This document shows positions 23,179-24,519 of a stretch of 24,519 nt of DNA, in pieces (positions within the stretch are counted from its first letter, which is position 1; every line of letters starts with the position of its first letter). The stretch is taken from the NCBI GenBank assembly GCA_035266685.1, contig DATFMX010000068.1, positions 1 through 24,519 of the forward strand, given 5' to 3'. Both the position numbers and the translations under genes were made by a program. Source of the DNA: VRUE01 sp035266685. Lineage in GTDB: Bacteria > Actinomycetota > Thermoleophilia > Solirubrobacterales > 70-9. Below the pieces are notes generated by a model. The model saw nothing but the letters and a program-made list of their open reading frames with translations. It was not told where the DNA came from and did not search any database.

Positions 23179-23652
23179 GCCGCCCCTCGCCGGGGCGGCT
23201 CTGAGCCGGAAGACCTGAAACCGCTCGCCCTCGGTCTCCTCGCCGGCCTCGACCGGGTCGAAGCCACGCCCGCCGAGGCGCCACTCGAGCCAGCGGTGGC
23301 GGCCGATCGCGATCAGGTGGCCGCCGGGGCGCAGCACCCGCGCCAGCTCCCGCGGGCGCAGGCGACCGCGCGAGAGCGCGACCAGGTCGAAGAACTCGTC
23401 GGGGTAGGGGAGACGGCGCGGCCCGCCCTGCTTGAAGGCGACGCGGCCCTCCGGGTCGAGCCCGACCCGCCCGATCGCCGCGGCGATCGCCTCCTCGGAG
23501 GGGTCGAGGCCGCGGACCCGCGCCGCCGGGAACTCGCGCGCCAGGAAGAACACGCCGTCCCCCTCGCCACAGCCGACCTCGAGGATTCGCTCCGGCAGGT
23601 CGCGCACGTGCAGGACTGCGGCGGCGAGCGCGGTGAGCGTTGGCGGCGGCAT
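23176..23652 (-). CDS. Small class I SAM-dependent methyltransferase
   Basis: A 158-residue protein with a Rossmann methyltransferase core: ERILEVGCGEGDGVFFLAREFP (motif I, about 21-42), VRGLDPSEEAIAAA (motif II), LPYPDEFFDLVALSRGRLRPRELARVLRPGGHLIAIG (motifs IV-V). It is short for the family, lacking most of the usual C-terminal cap, and ends soon after the last core strand. The substrate is unknown. ATG 23652 faces the cyclophilin gene across 27 bases. The stop codon supplies part of the -10 box of the following lipid kinase gene. Confidence 0.8.
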   Translation of the reverse strand: MPPPTLTALAAAVLHVRDLPERILEVGCGEGDGVFFLAREFPAARVRGLDPSEEAIAAAIGRVGLDPEGRVAFKQGGPRRLPYPDEFFDLVALSRGRLRPRELARVLRPGGHLIAIGRHRWLEWRLGGRGFDPVEAGEETEGERFQVFRLRAAPARGG

Positions 23653-23664
23653 CCCCCGATCATC

Positions 23665-23670
23665 TAGGAT
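23665..23670 (+). promoter_or_regulatory. -10 box of the cyclophilin gene, leaderless type
   Basis: TAGGAT ends 9 bases before GTG 23680 in the 27-base divergent space. The same six bases occur at the same distance before the small membrane protein gene at 7688. Confidence 0.45.
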
Positions 23671-23679
23671 TCCGCGGCC

Positions 23680-24360
23680 GTGGAGGGGACGTCGGATCGC
23701 AACAAGTGGATCGCGCTGGGCGTCTTCGCCCTGATCGCCGCCGGCGTCGTCGCCGCGATCCTGATCTCGCGCAGCGGCGGCGGCAGCGACTCGGGCGGCG
23801 AAGCGAGCACCGCGGGCTGCAAGAAGGTCGCCGCGCCGGCGCCGAAGAAGGTCAGCTTCAAGGCGCCGAAGCAGACCGTGAAGAAGGGCGAAGCGCTGAC
23901 CGCTGTCGTGAAGACGAGCTGCGGCACGTTCGACATCGCGCTCGACAGCAAGCGGGCGCCGAAGACCGTCAACTCCTTCGTCTTCCTCTCCGAAGAAGGC
24001 TTCTACGACGACCTCACCTTCCACCGCGTCGTGCCGGAATTCGTCATCCAGGGCGGCGACCCGCTCGGCACCGGCACCGGTGGCCCGGGCTACAGCGTCG
24101 ATGAGAAGCCGCCCGCCAACCTCGCCTATACCAAGGGCATCGTCGCGATGGCGAAAAGCGCCGCCGAGCCACCCGGTCGCTCGGGCAGCCAGTTCTTCGT
24201 AGTGGTCGGCGCCGACGCCGGCCTGCCGCCCGAATACGCCCTGGTCGGCCGGGTCGACAAGGGCCTCGACGTGGTCGAACGGATCGGCAAGCTCGGCACG
24301 CCGGGAGAAAAACCGAAGCAGGTAGTGCTGATCGAAAAGATCTCGATCGAACGCGGCTGA
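23680..24360 (+). CDS. Membrane-anchored cyclophilin-type peptidyl-prolyl isomerase
   Basis: A 226-residue protein with one N-terminal membrane helix (about 10-30, WIALGVFALIAAGVVAAILI), a Gly/Ser and Ala/Pro/Lys-rich linker and a cyclophilin domain (about 70-226). TSCGTFDIALDSKRAPKTVNSFVFL begins the domain; the active-site segment LTFHRVVPEFVIQGGDP (Phe114, Arg116) and GSQFFVV (169-175) are present. It should speed proline isomerisation in proteins outside the membrane, as a signal anchor with the domain exported. The GTG start is set by the -10 box and the lack of other starts before the helix. It converges on an alpha/beta hydrolase gene with 8 bases between stops. Confidence 0.93.
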   Translation: MEGTSDRNKWIALGVFALIAAGVVAAILISRSGGGSDSGGEASTAGCKKVAAPAPKKVSFKAPKQTVKKGEALTAVVKTSCGTFDIALDSKRAPKTVNSFVFLSEEGFYDDLTFHRVVPEFVIQGGDPLGTGTGGPGYSVDEKPPANLAYTKGIVAMAKSAAEPPGRSGSQFFVVVGADAGLPPEYALVGRVDKGLDVVERIGKLGTPGEKPKQVVLIEKISIERG

Positions 24361-24368
24361 GCGGCTGC

Positions 24369-24519
24369 CTACGCGGTCGGGGCGAAGAAGGCCCGCGCCC
24401 GCTCCGCGACCAGTTCCGGTTTCTCGTCGGCGATGAAGTGGCCGCAGTCGTCGACGAACTCGACCTGCATGTCGTCGGTGTGTTTCTCGTAGCCGGCCAG
24501 CAGCTCGGGGCGCAGGACG
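24369..24519 (-). CDS. Alpha/beta hydrolase, C-terminal end only
   Basis: Only the last 49 residues are inside the window; the gene begins beyond base 24519. The visible part, VEFVDDCGHFIADEKPELVAERARAFF, matches the end of epoxide-hydrolase or haloalkane-dehalogenase-like alpha/beta hydrolases, with the catalytic His in CGHF and the closing helix. The family is fairly clear; the substrate cannot be judged without the nucleophile and cap regions. Confidence 0.72.
   Translation of the reverse strand, partial: VLRPELLAGYEKHTDDMQVEFVDDCGHFIADEKPELVAERARAFFAPTA

Noticed and set aside
23178..23200. Hairpin AGCCGCCCC/GGGGCGGCT as a terminator
   Set aside because: It encodes the methyltransferase C-terminus, no T run follows on either strand, and such GC stems are common at this base composition. 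It is kept only as a possible modulator of the adjoining -10 box.
1..24519. tRNA, rRNA, riboswitch or CRISPR features
   Set aside because: The spacers are short (all under 130 bases). None contains a cloverleaf-like sequence or known riboswitch core that I could recognise by eye.

Overview
The window looks like a chromosomal core-gene region of a very high-GC actinobacterium. The best fit is the class Thermoleophilia (Solirubrobacterales-like). This rests on several traits seen together: an Rpf-type cell-wall domain, a MurT/GatD cell-wall amidation pair, recA followed directly by rny and miaB, a secreted protein ending in an Ig-like domain I associate with that class, and many genes preceded by a TANNNT box 6-10 bases before the start codon (leaderless-type promoters). 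The class assignment is inference; no rRNA or tRNA gene was seen.

Layout. 1-5150 (+): the end of a coiled-coil/Rpf-domain cell-wall protein, an FtsK/SpoIIIE translocase, a terminator-like hairpin, a RodZ-like protein and cinA. 5151-12040 (+): recA, an RNase Y without membrane anchor, a small two-helix membrane protein, miaB, miaA, a DapF-like epimerase and a DapL-like aminotransferase. 12041-13652 (+): a hipBA toxin-antitoxin module with three palindromic operators spaced exactly 50 bp apart. 13654-15509 (-): a metallo-beta-lactamase-fold hydrolase and an NAD-dependent epimerase/dehydratase. 15558-17426 (+): hflX and dut, separated by a nested inverted repeat with a bidirectional terminator at its centre. 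17377-23652 (-): a run of a small methyltransferase, a diacylglycerol-kinase-like lipid kinase, murT, a second methyltransferase, gatD and a Sec-secreted RTX-repeat protein. 23680-24360 (+): a membrane-anchored cyclophilin. 24369-24519 (-): the C-terminal end of an alpha/beta hydrolase. No stretch longer than 300 bases lacks a gene.

Themes. Many genes serve the envelope and division: FtsK, RodZ-like, Rpf-like, diaminopimelate synthesis, MurT/GatD amidation and the lipid kinase. A second group serves tRNA modification and RNA or ribosome homeostasis: MiaA, MiaB, RNase Y and HflX. The most notable points are: a DapF homologue with both catalytic cysteines replaced (Glu79, Ser215) beside a DapL-like aminotransferase; a methyltransferase inserted and translationally coupled between murT and gatD; a MiaA lacking roughly 55 internal residues; a soluble RNase Y; the evenly spaced hip operators; and the 95-bp nested inverted repeat after hflX.
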